Below, piece after piece: positions 1 through 9,434 of a DNA stretch of 64,000 nucleotides. Source of the DNA: UBA12191 sp964422295 (GTDB lineage: Bacteria > Planctomycetota > UBA8108 > UBA1146); assembly GCA_964422295.1 (NCBI GenBank), contig CAYRAM010000011.1, positions 23,753 through 87,752 on the forward strand. Direction: 5' to 3'. Under the pieces are notes generated by a model. That model searched no databases and was not told the origin of the DNA. It saw only the letters and a list, made by a program, of their open reading frames with translations. How positions within the stretch are numbered: position 1 is the first letter of the stretch; every line of letters starts with the position of its first letter. Both the position numbers and the translations under genes were made by a program.

Positions 1-987
1 GGGGCAGACGACTCCGGAAAGTTCGGAAAGACGAGTGGCTGTTGAAGGGATGATTTTTTTGAGGTGGTCGACAAAGGAGGCTCTCCAAGGTTTCCCATTT
101 CGCAGCGCAGCCTCAGCGGCAACCTGTGAGAGAACGGTGGCTCCTCCCGTGGTGTGAAGGACCCCTGAGACTTCCAGGATTTTTTTGAAGAGCTGTTCGT
201 TTTCGCAATGGACGTAACCTGCGCGCAAGCCCGATAGACCGTCGCTCTTTGAAAATCCGGAGATGGTAATCGTCCTGTCAGCGATCTGATCAGAGAGTGA
301 GGCCAACGAGGTCATCGGGATGGGGCCGAGAATGATCTCAGACCAGACTTCATCGCTGATAAGTATCAAATCATGTTTTTCAGCGAGGATGGCCATCGCT
401 GTGAGTTCTTCTTTGCGGAGGACTCTGCCAGTGGGGTTGTGTGGGTTACATATCAATAGGGCTTTGGTTGCAGGAGTAATGAGTGATTCCAATACTTCGA
501 AATCGACGGCTCCGGTCATCGGTGAGACAGGGCAGCGCTTGACGGTTGCACCTGCAAGTTCGCTGCAGTGAGGGAGCAAGAAATCGACCGGATCAAAGGT
601 CAATGCTTCATCCCCTGCTTTGAGGATGGCTCGACATGCGGCTTTTAGAGCGGATGCTGCCCCGTCCAAAGCGAGGATGCGTTGGGGAGAAGCGGCGATG
701 CCTTTGGCATTGAGATCTTCAGAGATGGCTTGACGAAAACTTTCAAAACCAAGGGCTGGACAATAACCGAGATAACCATCGCGAAGATGCTTTTCGATGG
801 CCTCCAATACCGGTGCAGCAACTGGAAAGTCCATCTCGCCGGCGGTCAGGGGGATGACACCTTCTTCAACGGTTGCCCAGCGCAGATTAAATGCGGTCCG
901 TCGGAGTTGGTCCCTATCAATCTGGTCGTCGTCAAAGGTGTATCGACTTGCTGCGGGGGGCATGGGGATGGCACCTTTTTCAATCAT
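1..987 (-). CDS. PLP-dependent class I/II aminotransferase (3' end cut by window edge)
   Basis: The minus strand is open from an ATG at 987 to the window edge, giving 329 residues without a stop, so the C-terminus is missing. Fold-type I aminotransferase landmarks are visible in order: NPHNPTGRV near residue 180, ISDEVWSEI near 210, and the Schiff-base lysine in SGFSKSDGLSGLRAGY (Lys247). The N-terminus carries MDFPVAAPVLEAI, a stretch common in aspartate/MalY-like enzymes. It transfers an amino group between an amino acid and a 2-oxo acid in the cytoplasm; the substrate cannot be read from sequence. It starts 28 bp after the stop of the FAD monooxygenase gene on the same strand, so both may be co-transcribed. 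Family call is firm, substrate unknown. Confidence 0.9.
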   Translation of the reverse strand, partial: MIEKGAIPMPPAASRYTFDDDQIDRDQLRRTAFNLRWATVEEGVIPLTAGEMDFPVAAPVLEAIEKHLRDGYLGYCPALGFESFRQAISEDLNAKGIAASPQRILALDGAASALKAACRAILKAGDEALTFDPVDFLLPHCSELAGATVKRCPVSPMTGAVDFEVLESLITPATKALLICNPHNPTGRVLRKEELTAMAILAEKHDLILISDEVWSEIILGPIPMTSLASLSDQIADRTITISGFSKSDGLSGLRAGYVHCENEQLFKKILEVSGVLHTTGGATVLSQVAAEAALRNGKPWRASFVDHLKKIIPSTATRLSELSGVVCP

Positions 988-1015
988 GGCTGACGGTTGT
1001 TCAGGGAACACGATC

Positions 1016-2107
1016 TTATGCACAAATCGGAATGGTACTGGGGAAGTTCGCATCCAGTCCAAGAAATTGCCTTTGTAGTTTCCTGCCGTACAGAAGTCTT
1101 TGCTTCAAAATCGGCAATCTCAATTTGGCATAGGTTTCCAGTTTCTCATCCAGGCCTCTTGCAGAGGTTTTGGCGTTCTGGTCGATCAGGTTACTCAATA
1201 ATATGGCATCCTCTACAGCAGACCCTACGCCCTGGCTTGTGAAGGTCAGCAATGGATGAGCAGCATCTCCGACGAGCACGACGTTATTTCTGTGGAATCG
1301 GTCTGGGAGATCTCTGTCGGCGGTTCCATACAGATGGGCCCCCTCCAGTCCACCCCGATGGACGATTTCCCTGACAAAACCTGGCCAAGATCGCAATTCC
1401 CGGGTTAGCCAGGCATTGCGATCACCGGGTTCCCATAAAGTCTGTGGCCAACGCCGAAGATCCCATTGGAAATACCAAACGACATTATCATCTCCGGTGG
1501 GAACCATCCCCAGCGCTGCGCCATCAGTGGTTCTCAGGACTTTTCGAAAACAGCCTTTGACCAGTGCGGGAGATTCTTTGAATGAACTGATTCCAACAAG
1601 TTCTACGGTTTTGACAGGAGCGATGGCAGGCCCTGGCAAGTGCTCTTTGCGTACCTTTGAACGACTACCATCGGCTCCAACAAAGAGGTCTGCTTGAACC
1701 TTGCGTCCATCCGTGAAGACCGCAGAAGTTGCCGCTCCTTTTTCATCGACTTCGAAGCGCTCAAATTCTGCATCAAAACGCAAGGTTCCCGGGTGGAGAA
1801 GGGATTTCAATTGGCAGACGATGTGTCTTCTCTCGATGCCGAGACACTTTTGCATCGGCTCATGGTGATGAAATCCGGAAACGCAGTCATGGACGGAATA
1901 GGTGTGAATCGGGTGAGCACAATGGTCCAGTCGGAGCCCCAATTCTTGCAGGAGTCCCGTGGTGGCAGAATCGAGGATCATACCGAATCCGCCTCGGCGG
2001 TCGGAAGCACTGCTTCGTTCCCAAAGAGTGACTTCATGGCCGCTCTGCTGCATGCGGACTGCTGTAGCCATGCCTGCGATACTGCCGCCAATTATTGCGA
2101 TTTTCAT
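1016..2107 (-). CDS. FAD-dependent monooxygenase (PHBH-like)
   Basis: This 363-residue protein opens with a Rossmann FAD motif (AIIGGSIAGMATAVRMQQSG, residues 4-23). It has the DG motif (FVGADGSRSKVRKEH, near 140) and the second FAD motif GDAAHPLLTFTSQGVGSAVEDA around 283, written here as GDAAHPLL followed by GVGSAVEDA. This order is diagnostic of class A flavoprotein monooxygenases (FAD_binding_3), which hydroxylate small aromatic or related substrates with NAD(P)H and O2. No signal peptide, so cytoplasmic. The ATG at 2107 is preceded by a distant GGAG. It lies directly upstream of the aminotransferase, suggesting a two-gene unit for modification of a small molecule, which is inference. It is divergent from the histidine kinase at 2347. 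Confidence 0.9.
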   Translation of the reverse strand: MKIAIIGGSIAGMATAVRMQQSGHEVTLWERSSASDRRGGFGMILDSATTGLLQELGLRLDHCAHPIHTYSVHDCVSGFHHHEPMQKCLGIERRHIVCQLKSLLHPGTLRFDAEFERFEVDEKGAATSAVFTDGRKVQADLFVGADGSRSKVRKEHLPGPAIAPVKTVELVGISSFKESPALVKGCFRKVLRTTDGAALGMVPTGDDNVVWYFQWDLRRWPQTLWEPGDRNAWLTRELRSWPGFVREIVHRGGLEGAHLYGTADRDLPDRFHRNNVVLVGDAAHPLLTFTSQGVGSAVEDAILLSNLIDQNAKTSARGLDEKLETYAKLRLPILKQRLLYGRKLQRQFLGLDANFPSTIPICA

Positions 2108-2346
2108 GGGTGATCAATCTCCAGATGGATCTTCAGTGCTGTCTCCAGGTCGATTCTTCCCCTTTGGAATCCGGAATTCCTGAGTTTTTGGACCGAAATT
2201 GCCGTTGGATCGACAAGAAGCCCCAGGTGCCCTCCGACGTACTGAAAATTTGCTTTTTCGGACCTGAAACGGCGGAACCGGCCAGCCGCATCGTGCGTTT
2301 ACCCAGCGCAAGGAGAGGCCCCCTTAAGGAAACAGTAGGAGAGTGA

Positions 2347-4317
2347 ATGCAGGAAGTGGAAGCGTCCATTCTGGAGCAACTGAACCCCTTCGAAGTAATG
2401 ATCGATTTGATCAATACGGTCAGGTTAGGGGCTGGTCAATACGTTGACGTGTTTTCATTTTTATACACTGCGCAAGCACTGGCCTTGGTGATTATCTGTG
2501 CAGTTTTTTTCCACTTTACCAAGAAAAAAACCTTCGATCGAAATCGTTTGTTGACGACCCATTGGCTTCTGTTGGCGGTCTACCATCTAGGAGCATTTTT
2601 GGCGTTGCAGGGGCACTTTAATGGTTCTTTTATCATTAACCCGGATCATTCTTCCGTTATTTCGCAGTTCAGCCACTATCTGTCGATGAGTTTTATTGCG
2701 ATGGGAATTGTCGAGACGTTTATTGGTTTTCGATTCAGAAACTCCCATGTGCTCTGGGCAATTTTCGCAAGCGTAGTGTTAGCTTTAGGGATCCAGGTAG
2801 GGTGTGTGGGAATGGATAGTGGTGATCGGTTTTGGTATAAAACAGTGCCGCCAGCAATACTCACGGGGATCGTCTATCTGTCTTTGGGCATGTACTTTTG
2901 TCCCTGCTTAAACAAGAGATTTTCCAAAAATCGTAGGTATTTCTCGAGTTATTCTCTCAATCTCCCGCTGATGCTGTATGGCGCATCACAGTTCGCCTTT
3001 GCATATTTTTACTCAAATCATCAGGGAGCTTCGACATTAAACATTGGGGTGGTGTTGATGGTCTTCCAAATGGGACTTCAGTATCAGATCGGCATCGGCC
3101 TTTTGAAAATAGGCCTGCTGATCGAGGAAACTCGATCCAAGGAGCTCAATGAACTGGTGTTGAAATCTGAAAAATACGGACTGGTGGGGCAACTCTCTGC
3201 CGGCATAGTTCACGATCTGAACAATGTTCTCACATTGGTGCTGGGGTCAGCAGAGCTGGCAAAGAAATGTGGTTCCGACAAGGAAAAATTAGATACGCAT
3301 CTGGGCAGAATTGAAAATGGTGCTCAGTCAGGATCGATATTGACAAAACAGTTGCTGGAAATGGCCAAGGCGAGACAACAGGACAGATCAGACAGGGCCC
3401 CCTTTAGTCCAGACGAGCTGATTCATAGGCTGAGTTTGATATTCGAAACCGCATTGCCCGAAAACATCGAATTGGAGCTGGATCTCAAAATTGGACCTCG
3501 GAAGATCAATGTCTCAGTGGGAGAATTTGAAATGGTGTTGCTCAATTTGATCATCAATGCCAGGGATTCCCTTATGAATCTTTCGGTAAAGGATCTGCGC
3601 AAACGCAAGATCATTATTCGCACACGATTAGATAGAAACTTGCAGAGTCAAAAAAGTCAGTGGATAGGTGTCGAGCGTAATTATGTCAAAATAATGGTCA
3701 TCGACAACGGTCCTGGCATGAATGATGAGACCCAAAGAAAAGCAGAGGAGTTTGGTTTCACTACAAAATTAGCGAATGGAACAGGATTGGGGTTGTTTAA
3801 TTCTGCGCGATTCGCTGAAGAGAATGATGGTAGACATCTCATCACTTCCAGCCCGGATTTGGAGACTCGTGTTGAAATTCAACTTCCTGCTGAAACAAAA
3901 AACAAAAAGTTGAGAGTTATCACGATCGGATTGGATCCTGAGACCGCAATGAATTATTCCCATTCCGATTGGTCCGTACTTCCGATCAGAGCCATGGGAT
4001 TCAAGCAATTGATATTGTCGAAAGCTGGAGGAGTTTTGATTCTCGGTCCCGGAGAGACCCTGGATTCCGATCAATTGCATCAGAAGCTCATGTCGAGCGG
4101 ATCTCCACAGGCGTGGAAGGTCTTGAAGATCTTGTCAGAGGAAGAGTCCACTCACAGATCGATCATGAACGATATTGCCGGAGTAAAGGTGAGGACTCTC
4201 CATGAACGTCACTCAAGAGGCGAACTGCTTGCTTTGATAAGGGAGATGGTTGGTAGAATAGGCGCTGGTAGCGATGAAGACGAATTGACTAATCCACTAA
4301 TATTGCAAGGTGCTTAA
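2347..4317 (+). CDS. Membrane histidine kinase with receiver-like C-terminal tail
   Basis: The 656-residue protein has about seven hydrophobic segments in residues 35-265, then a HisKA-type phosphoacceptor helix (GQLSAGIVHDLNNVLTLV; His near 289). The HATPase domain follows with N box LLNLIINARDSL (about 398), G1 VIDNGPGMND (about 451) and G2 GTGLGLFNSARF (about 478). HDLNN with NARDS resembles the NtrB-like HPK4 group. Residues 520-656 are the size of a receiver domain, but the expected phospho-Asp strand reads GGVLILGPGETL, without Asp, so it would be a pseudo-receiver if it is one. It presumably senses a membrane or small-molecule signal. No response regulator lies beside it. The ATG follows AGGAGAGTGA. 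Confidence 0.88.
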   Translation: MQEVEASILEQLNPFEVMIDLINTVRLGAGQYVDVFSFLYTAQALALVIICAVFFHFTKKKTFDRNRLLTTHWLLLAVYHLGAFLALQGHFNGSFIINPDHSSVISQFSHYLSMSFIAMGIVETFIGFRFRNSHVLWAIFASVVLALGIQVGCVGMDSGDRFWYKTVPPAILTGIVYLSLGMYFCPCLNKRFSKNRRYFSSYSLNLPLMLYGASQFAFAYFYSNHQGASTLNIGVVLMVFQMGLQYQIGIGLLKIGLLIEETRSKELNELVLKSEKYGLVGQLSAGIVHDLNNVLTLVLGSAELAKKCGSDKEKLDTHLGRIENGAQSGSILTKQLLEMAKARQQDRSDRAPFSPDELIHRLSLIFETALPENIELELDLKIGPRKINVSVGEFEMVLLNLIINARDSLMNLSVKDLRKRKIIIRTRLDRNLQSQKSQWIGVERNYVKIMVIDNGPGMNDETQRKAEEFGFTTKLANGTGLGLFNSARFAEENDGRHLITSSPDLETRVEIQLPAETKNKKLRVITIGLDPETAMNYSHSDWSVLPIRAMGFKQLILSKAGGVLILGPGETLDSDQLHQKLMSSGSPQAWKVLKILSEEESTHRSIMNDIAGVKVRTLHERHSRGELLALIREMVGRIGAGSDEDELTNPLILQGA

Positions 4318-4338
4318 TCGTGGAGCTCTTCAATGCGA

Positions 4339-4989
4339 TTAAAATGCAACAGTGGTCGATATCGTCGGATCTTCCCCACCCAGCAGGATAAATGAAAGAT
4401 TGAGACCGCCTCCCCTCCAAGTCACCAGTGGGTGGAGATCATCCCCATCCCAAATGAGACTCGCATCGAAATCTTGACTGAGGGAGTAGCGGTAACTGGC
4501 CGGGACTTTCCAGCTTCCGTCGTCGGGAGTGTATGAGAGGGAAAGTGATCCACTACTTCTCGGGGTCAGCAGATTTGCCGCCGAGATGAAAAAAGCATTT
4601 CCATCGACTTCCCCGGATGGCCAGGCGGAGCTGGTACCCAATATGATTGCAGGTCGGCCCTCATCCGCATCGATCAAGCGATAGTTCGCCATCGGATAAA
4701 AATCGTTGGAATCTGCACCCCACTCGAGACCAATCTGAAGATTCGGATCGAGTCTGTGGACCAGGCTGAATTCCAACTTCTCCCGGTTTGTATCCTCGGT
4801 GAGGACATTTCTCATCGTCAGATTCCAGCCACCGGATTGTAAATTTCCTGCACCCCAGACCGAGGCACCTTCTCCCGGTCAGCCCACTCACATGGGCACA
4901 CTGGGAGCGCGCGCAACAAATTCCCCTGTACTGCTGCAACCCGCAGTCAGGATCATGAGGGTGGTGAAGACGAGCACTTCTCTAATCAT
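4339..4989 (-). pseudogene. Exported lipoprotein interrupted by two in-frame TGA codons
   Basis: The ATG at 4989 has a strong SD (GCAGGAGCTGACC) and encodes a lipoprotein signal: MIREVLVFTTLMILTAGC with lipobox LTAG-C18. The frame meets TGA at codon 34 (4890-4888) and again at codon 37 (4881-4879). It then stays open for about 180 codons to 4339. The downstream part is a Gly/Ser-rich, beta-strand-like sequence (LVHRLDPNLQIGLEWGADS, SLSLSYTPDDGSWKVP, WRGGGLNLSFILLG) such as a small outer-membrane barrel would have. Both stops would read Trp if each were TGG. A downstream restart at 4815 (MRNVL) would lack any signal peptide. Options are a recent pseudogene, two sequencing errors, or read-through. 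Product function is unknown. Confidence 0.6.
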
Positions 4990-5182
4990 GGTCAGCTCCT
5001 GCATTTTGCCACTGGGGCCTTAACTCAGTTTCATATTACGAATTTCGACACTTTCGGTTCCAATATTTCCACTTTTATTAATGTCTTCAAAGAAAAGGGT
5101 TCAGGCAGTGGGTTGACCCACGCCCCCGAATCCATAAGTCTCGGTTACTGGTGGCCAGTATTCGAAGAATGGAGACGGAATC

Positions 5183-5944
5183 ATGAATCCCCACTTTTCG
5201 CTCAAGGAGAAGACTTTTCTGGTGACCGGCTCTACCACAGGCCTGGGCCGGGCGATGGCGAACGCTCTCGGTGCTGCTGGAGCGAAAGTTGCCATGAATT
5301 ATCAGAACAATGTTGAGCGTGCAGAGGCGGCGTATGCGGCTTTTTGCGAGGAGGGTCACGAAGGTGGCCTGTATCGGGCCAGCGTCATCGATGAAGAGGA
5401 TATTTCCCGTTTGAAGCAGGAGATCGAGGAGCAGCTGGGTCCCGTGGATGGAATCATCGTCAATGCGACCCCCGCCCAACCGTTGAAATCGATCGAGGAA
5501 TACGACTGGGAGTTTTACCAGTCGATGGTCGACTTTTTCATCAAGAGTCCATACCTGCTGACGCGGGCATTTCTTCCGCACATGCGTGAGCAGAAGTGGG
5601 GAAGGATCATCAATATCGCCAGCGAAGTGTTCACCCGTGGAGTCGCACCATTCAGTGCTTATGTGGCTGCAAAGGGGGGACAACTGGGTTGGACCCGCAG
5701 TATGGCCAATGAACTCGCAGCGGACGGAATCACTGTCAATGCCATATCACCAGGTTGGATACCGGTGGAGCGTCATGCGGATGATCCCGAAGAAGAGAAG
5801 CAGGCTTATCTGGATCTGATCCCGATGCAACGGTGGGGTGTACCGTCGGACATGGCGGGTGCTACAGTATTTTTGGCAAGTGATTCCTCAAGCTTTGTGA
5901 CGGGGCAGAACATTCACGTCAATGGTGGAACGGTTCTTCCTTAG
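5183..5944 (+). CDS. SDR-family oxidoreductase (FabG-like)
   Basis: A classical short-chain dehydrogenase of 253 residues. The cofactor motif is TGSTTGLGRAMANALGAAG near residues 15-33. The catalytic residues are Ser147 (NIASEVF), Tyr160 and Lys164 (SAYVAAKGG), and the tail GQNIHVNGGTVLP is typical of FabG relatives. It should reduce a carbonyl or oxidise an alcohol with NAD(P)(H) in the cytoplasm. The usual NNAG structural motif after strand 4 is changed to VNATPAQ, which is unusual. The ATG follows GGAGACGGAATC. It sits 22 bp before a sugar ABC importer on the same strand, so it may oxidise the imported sugar or polyol. That role is inferred from context. Confidence 0.9.
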   Translation: MNPHFSLKEKTFLVTGSTTGLGRAMANALGAAGAKVAMNYQNNVERAEAAYAAFCEEGHEGGLYRASVIDEEDISRLKQEIEEQLGPVDGIIVNATPAQPLKSIEEYDWEFYQSMVDFFIKSPYLLTRAFLPHMREQKWGRIINIASEVFTRGVAPFSAYVAAKGGQLGWTRSMANELAADGITVNAISPGWIPVERHADDPEEEKQAYLDLIPMQRWGVPSDMAGATVFLASDSSSFVTGQNIHVNGGTVLP

Positions 5945-5966
5945 TCATTTTTGAAGGTGGTGTTCG

Positions 5967-6959
5967 ATGCGATACGGACTCTTGATCCTGTTGATCTTGG
6001 TGGGTTGCAGTGGTTCCGGGGATTCCGCTGCCAATGCGGAACCGAAAGTGGCATTCGTCACCAATGGAGTCGCAGACTTTTGGATCCTGGCTGGCAAGGG
6101 CGTTGAGGATGCCAGCAGAGATCTGAAAATCGCTGCGACGTTTCATATGCCCCCAGATGGATTGACCGATCAAAAACGAATCATCGAGGATCTCCTCGTC
6201 AAAGGGGTTCACGGAATTGCCGTCAGCCCCATCGATCCTGGAAACCAGACGCCATTTCTCAATGAGGTTGCTTCGCAGACTAAGTTGATCACCCACGATT
6301 CGGATGCTCCAGAGTCTGATCGTGTTTGCTTTGTCGGTGTCGATAACTACGAAGCGGGTTGGATGTGTGGGGAAGTGGTCAAAGATGCCATCCCTGATGG
6401 GGGTCGCATCGCCATCTTTGTCGGCCGCATGGAGCAGGAAAACGCACGTCTTCGTCGCCAGGGATTGATCGACTTCCTTCTTGGAAGAGAAGCAGACCCT
6501 GCTCGTTTTGATAAACCGGGGAGCAAGGTTTCCGGCAATGGCTATGAAATTGTTGCCACGCTGACCGATCAGTTCGACATGGCCAAAGGAAAGGCCAATG
6601 TCGAAGATGTATTGTCGGCACACGGTAATCTCGATTGCTTGATCGGCTTGTTCGCCTACAACACTCCCCTGATCCTGGAGGCACTGGAGCAATCAGGGAA
6701 ATTAGGCAAGATCAAAGTGGTTGGCTTCGATGAGGATGAGCGCACTCTGGAAGGGATTCGTGCAGGAACGGTGCATGCCACAGTGGTCCAAGATCCCTAT
6801 GAATACGGCGTGCTCTCTGTCGCGATGCTCAAGTCTCTGATCGCAGGAGATACCACCGTGATCCCACCGGGGGGGCATGTAAAGGTGCCCGCCAAGGTCA
6901 TCGGCAAGGCGGAGGTTGATGCCTTCCAGAAGGACATGCTCAAGAAGTTGGGCAAGTGA
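5967..6959 (+). CDS. Sugar ABC transporter substrate-binding lipoprotein (RbsB-like)
   Basis: A 330-residue periplasmic-binding protein of the ribose/galactose type (Peripla_BP_4). It has a lipoprotein signal with lipobox LVG-C14. The first lobe begins PKVAFVTNGVADFWILAGKG, and later motifs are GIAVSPIDPGNQTPFLNEV, THDSDAPESDR and VGVDNYEAGWMCGEVV. VVGFDEDERTLEGIRAGTVH near the end is typical of this family. It would capture a sugar in the periplasm and deliver it to the permease at 8452. It is translationally coupled to the ATPase gene: its TGA overlaps the GTG start at 6956. The SD is AAGGTGGTGTTCG before ATG. The actual sugar cannot be named from sequence. Confidence 0.93.
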   Translation: MRYGLLILLILVGCSGSGDSAANAEPKVAFVTNGVADFWILAGKGVEDASRDLKIAATFHMPPDGLTDQKRIIEDLLVKGVHGIAVSPIDPGNQTPFLNEVASQTKLITHDSDAPESDRVCFVGVDNYEAGWMCGEVVKDAIPDGGRIAIFVGRMEQENARLRRQGLIDFLLGREADPARFDKPGSKVSGNGYEIVATLTDQFDMAKGKANVEDVLSAHGNLDCLIGLFAYNTPLILEALEQSGKLGKIKVVGFDEDERTLEGIRAGTVHATVVQDPYEYGVLSVAMLKSLIAGDTTVIPPGGHVKVPAKVIGKAEVDAFQKDMLKKLGK

Positions 6960-8455
6960 AGGGGCAGTCCCCGATCCTTGAGGCGCAGGGGATGAATAAG
7001 TCCTTCGGTGGTGTCAATGCCGTTCAGGACGTCTCCCTCACCATCAGCGAAGGTGAGATTGTCGCGATCGTCGGCGAGAATGGTGCAGGAAAAAGCACTC
7101 TGCTCAAGATCCTCTGCGGCGCGCTCTCTCCCGATTCCGGAAAGTTGCACATCCAGGAACAGGAAGCGGAATTTCACAGTATCCACGATGCATTGCAACG
7201 TGGAGTTGCACACATTCCACAGGAACTGGAACTGTGTGAGACGATGACTGTCGAAGAAAATTTGCTGCTGGGGCGTGAGCCTACCCACCGATGGGGCATC
7301 CTGCAAAATGATGAAGCCCGATCGATGGCCCAAAGATCCTTGGATCAATTAAGCTTGGACTTTTGTCTGGATGACTCTGTTGCATCATTGGGCCACGGTC
7401 ATCGGCAACTATTGTCGATCGTTCGCTCCCTGGATACGGATGCACGCGTCCTTCTTCTTGACGAGCCGACTGCGACCCTTTCGCCTGCAGAAACAGAAAC
7501 ACTTCTGGAATGTCTCAGAGATCTGCGTTCACGAGGTGGGGCGTTGGTCCTGATTACCCATCGCTTGGCAGAGGTGGAGTCGGTGGCGGATCGGGTGATC
7601 GTGTTGAGGGATGGTAAACATGTCGCAACTTTGACTGGCGATGAGATTGAGCGCACGACGATGGTTCGTCACATGGTGGGAAGAGATTTGGTACCTTCTT
7701 CATTCGCTGACAGATCACCGGGCAAGCCACAATTGATTCTCGAAAATGTGACAACCAAGAAACATCCGAATCCGATTTCTTTACAGGTGCGCAAAGGTGA
7801 GTGCGTTGCATTGGCAGGCTTGGTGGGATCGGGCCGCAGTGAACTGCTTGAAGCGATCTTCGGATTGAGGCCTCGTCAGGGCAGGGTTCAGGTGGGGACA
7901 AAACTTCTTCTCCCTGAAGATCCGGCTCAAGCCGTCGAGGAAGGTGTATGCCTGATCCCGGAGGAGAGATCGAGCCAAGGACTCTCGCTCCAGCAATCAG
8001 TCGCCGAAAATGCGGCCTTGCCGGGGTTGAATCGGGTGGCGGGCAAGGCGGGAGTTTTGTCCAAGGGGGCGATTAGCGAAATCGGAGAACGGGTCGTAAC
8101 CTCCTTCAATGTGCAAAGCGCAGATCTGCATTCACCCATCCGGGAGCTTTCCGGGGGCAATCAACAGAAGGTCGTCATCGGAAAATGGGTGGACCTCGAG
8201 CCGGAAGTATTGCTGCTCGATGAACCCACCCGCGGAGTGGATGTAGGCGCACGGGAAGAAATCCACCAACGACTGCGGGAGTATACCGCTGCTGGCAAGG
8301 CGATTCTGTTTGCCTCCAGTGAGTTGGAAGAGGTGCTGGCGATCTCTGACCGGATCTGGGTGATGGCTGAAGGAAAATTCATGGGAGAGTTGAGTGCTGC
8401 TGAAGCCACTGAGGAGCAGATCATGGGATTGGCAACCGAAAGAGGTGCCCCTTGA
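6956..8455 (+). CDS. Sugar ABC transporter double ATPase (RbsA/MglA-like)
   Basis: The 499-residue protein contains two tandem ABC domains, as in RbsA, MglA and XylG. The N-terminal half has Walker A GENGAGKST (near 40) and Walker B VLLLDEPTATLSP. The C-terminal half has a degenerate Walker A (GLVGSGRSELL, near 286), signature LSGGNQQKVVIGKW and Walker B VLLLDEPTRGVDVGAR. This asymmetry is normal for the family. It powers import by the permease encoded next. The start is GTG at 6956 inside the stop of the binding-protein gene. The end overlaps the permease's TTG start, so the three genes form one translationally coupled operon. Confidence 0.95.
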   Translation: MKGQSPILEAQGMNKSFGGVNAVQDVSLTISEGEIVAIVGENGAGKSTLLKILCGALSPDSGKLHIQEQEAEFHSIHDALQRGVAHIPQELELCETMTVEENLLLGREPTHRWGILQNDEARSMAQRSLDQLSLDFCLDDSVASLGHGHRQLLSIVRSLDTDARVLLLDEPTATLSPAETETLLECLRDLRSRGGALVLITHRLAEVESVADRVIVLRDGKHVATLTGDEIERTTMVRHMVGRDLVPSSFADRSPGKPQLILENVTTKKHPNPISLQVRKGECVALAGLVGSGRSELLEAIFGLRPRQGRVQVGTKLLLPEDPAQAVEEGVCLIPEERSSQGLSLQQSVAENAALPGLNRVAGKAGVLSKGAISEIGERVVTSFNVQSADLHSPIRELSGGNQQKVVIGKWVDLEPEVLLLDEPTRGVDVGAREEIHQRLREYTAAGKAILFASSELEEVLAISDRIWVMAEGKFMGELSAAEATEEQIMGLATERGAP

Positions 8456-9405
8456 AAAAGACGATGGGGATCTTCGTCGTATTGATATTGGTCATAGGAA
8501 TCACTGCAATGATCAGCCCCACATTTCTGGGCGCAAACAACGTTGAAAATTTGCTCCGCAGAATCGGGTTGTATGGCTTCATGGGTATCGGCGCTGCTTT
8601 TGTGATCATGACCGGTGGTATCGACCTGTCGATCGGTTCGATGATCTGCCTTGTTGGTTGTCTGACTCCGTGGATGGTGACCACTTTGGGAATTCCAATT
8701 CCACTGGTTGTCTTGTTGTTGCTGGTCTTTTCATTGGTCGCAGGAGGGTTTCACGGGTGGTTGGTTTCGAGACTGAATTTGCAACCGTTTTTGGTCACCT
8801 TATGCGGGCTGTTTATCTACAGAGGGATCACCAGGGGGATCTTGGCCGATTCAACCGTGGGATTTGGGGTGGAAGGAACGGCTTGGAGCTATCTCGTGAA
8901 AGAGAGAATCCCTCTCACCGATGATTTCGGAGTGCCGATCCCCTTGCTGCTTTTGATTCTGGTGGCGGTGGGATCAGGTTTTCTGTTGAGAAAAACCGTA
9001 TGGGGGCGGCATCTCCTGGCGATCGGTAGCAATGAAGTCGCAGCGCGGCATTGCGGGATCGAAGTTGAACGAATCAAGATCGCGGCTTATATGATCTGTG
9101 GATTCCTTGCGGGATTGACAGGGGTTCTCTTTGTTCTCGATCAGGGATCGGGTCAGCCATCGAATTTCGGCAACTTTTATGAGCTCTATGCGATCGCCGC
9201 AGCAGTGCTTGGAGGGTGCTCTCTTCGCGGAGGAGAAGGGACAATTTTGGGGGTACTGATCGGGGTTGCCCTGGTTCAGGTTCTCAGGACTTCCATCAAT
9301 CATATTGATGCGATCCCAAACTCGACTGAATTTATGGTGATCGGCTTGGTCATCCTGTTGGCGGTGATCGTCGACGGATCGATTCGAAGAAAGCGCGAAG
9401 GGTAG
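8452..9405 (+). CDS. Sugar ABC transporter permease (RbsC-like)
   Basis: A hydrophobic 317-residue protein of the BPD_transp_2 family with eight to ten predicted membrane segments. Family landmarks include GIGAAFVIMTGGIDLSIGSM near residue 45, AIGSNEVAARHCGIEVERIK near 190 and LGGCSLRGGEGTILGVLIG near 255. It forms the inner-membrane channel for the importer encoded by the two preceding genes. The likely start is TTG at 8452, overlapping the TGA of the ATPase gene; an ATG at 8464 is the alternative. It is the last gene of the operon. The terminator that follows faces the opposite strand and serves the peroxidase gene. Confidence 0.94.
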   Translation: MKKTMGIFVVLILVIGITAMISPTFLGANNVENLLRRIGLYGFMGIGAAFVIMTGGIDLSIGSMICLVGCLTPWMVTTLGIPIPLVVLLLLVFSLVAGGFHGWLVSRLNLQPFLVTLCGLFIYRGITRGILADSTVGFGVEGTAWSYLVKERIPLTDDFGVPIPLLLLILVAVGSGFLLRKTVWGRHLLAIGSNEVAARHCGIEVERIKIAAYMICGFLAGLTGVLFVLDQGSGQPSNFGNFYELYAIAAAVLGGCSLRGGEGTILGVLIGVALVQVLRTSINHIDAIPNSTEFMVIGLVILLAVIVDGSIRRKREG

Positions 9406-9434
9406 ATTTTATTCAGAGGCAATAGAACAAAAAA

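Noticed and set aside
4879..4890. Selenocysteine insertion at the in-frame TGA codons
   Set aside because: Two TGA so close together, no visible SECIS-like hairpin and no selenoprotein family match.
5919..6692. 257-codon minus-strand frame across the sugar-binding protein gene
   Set aside because: Antisense to an unmistakable RbsB-like gene in a coupled operon; no recognisable protein features.
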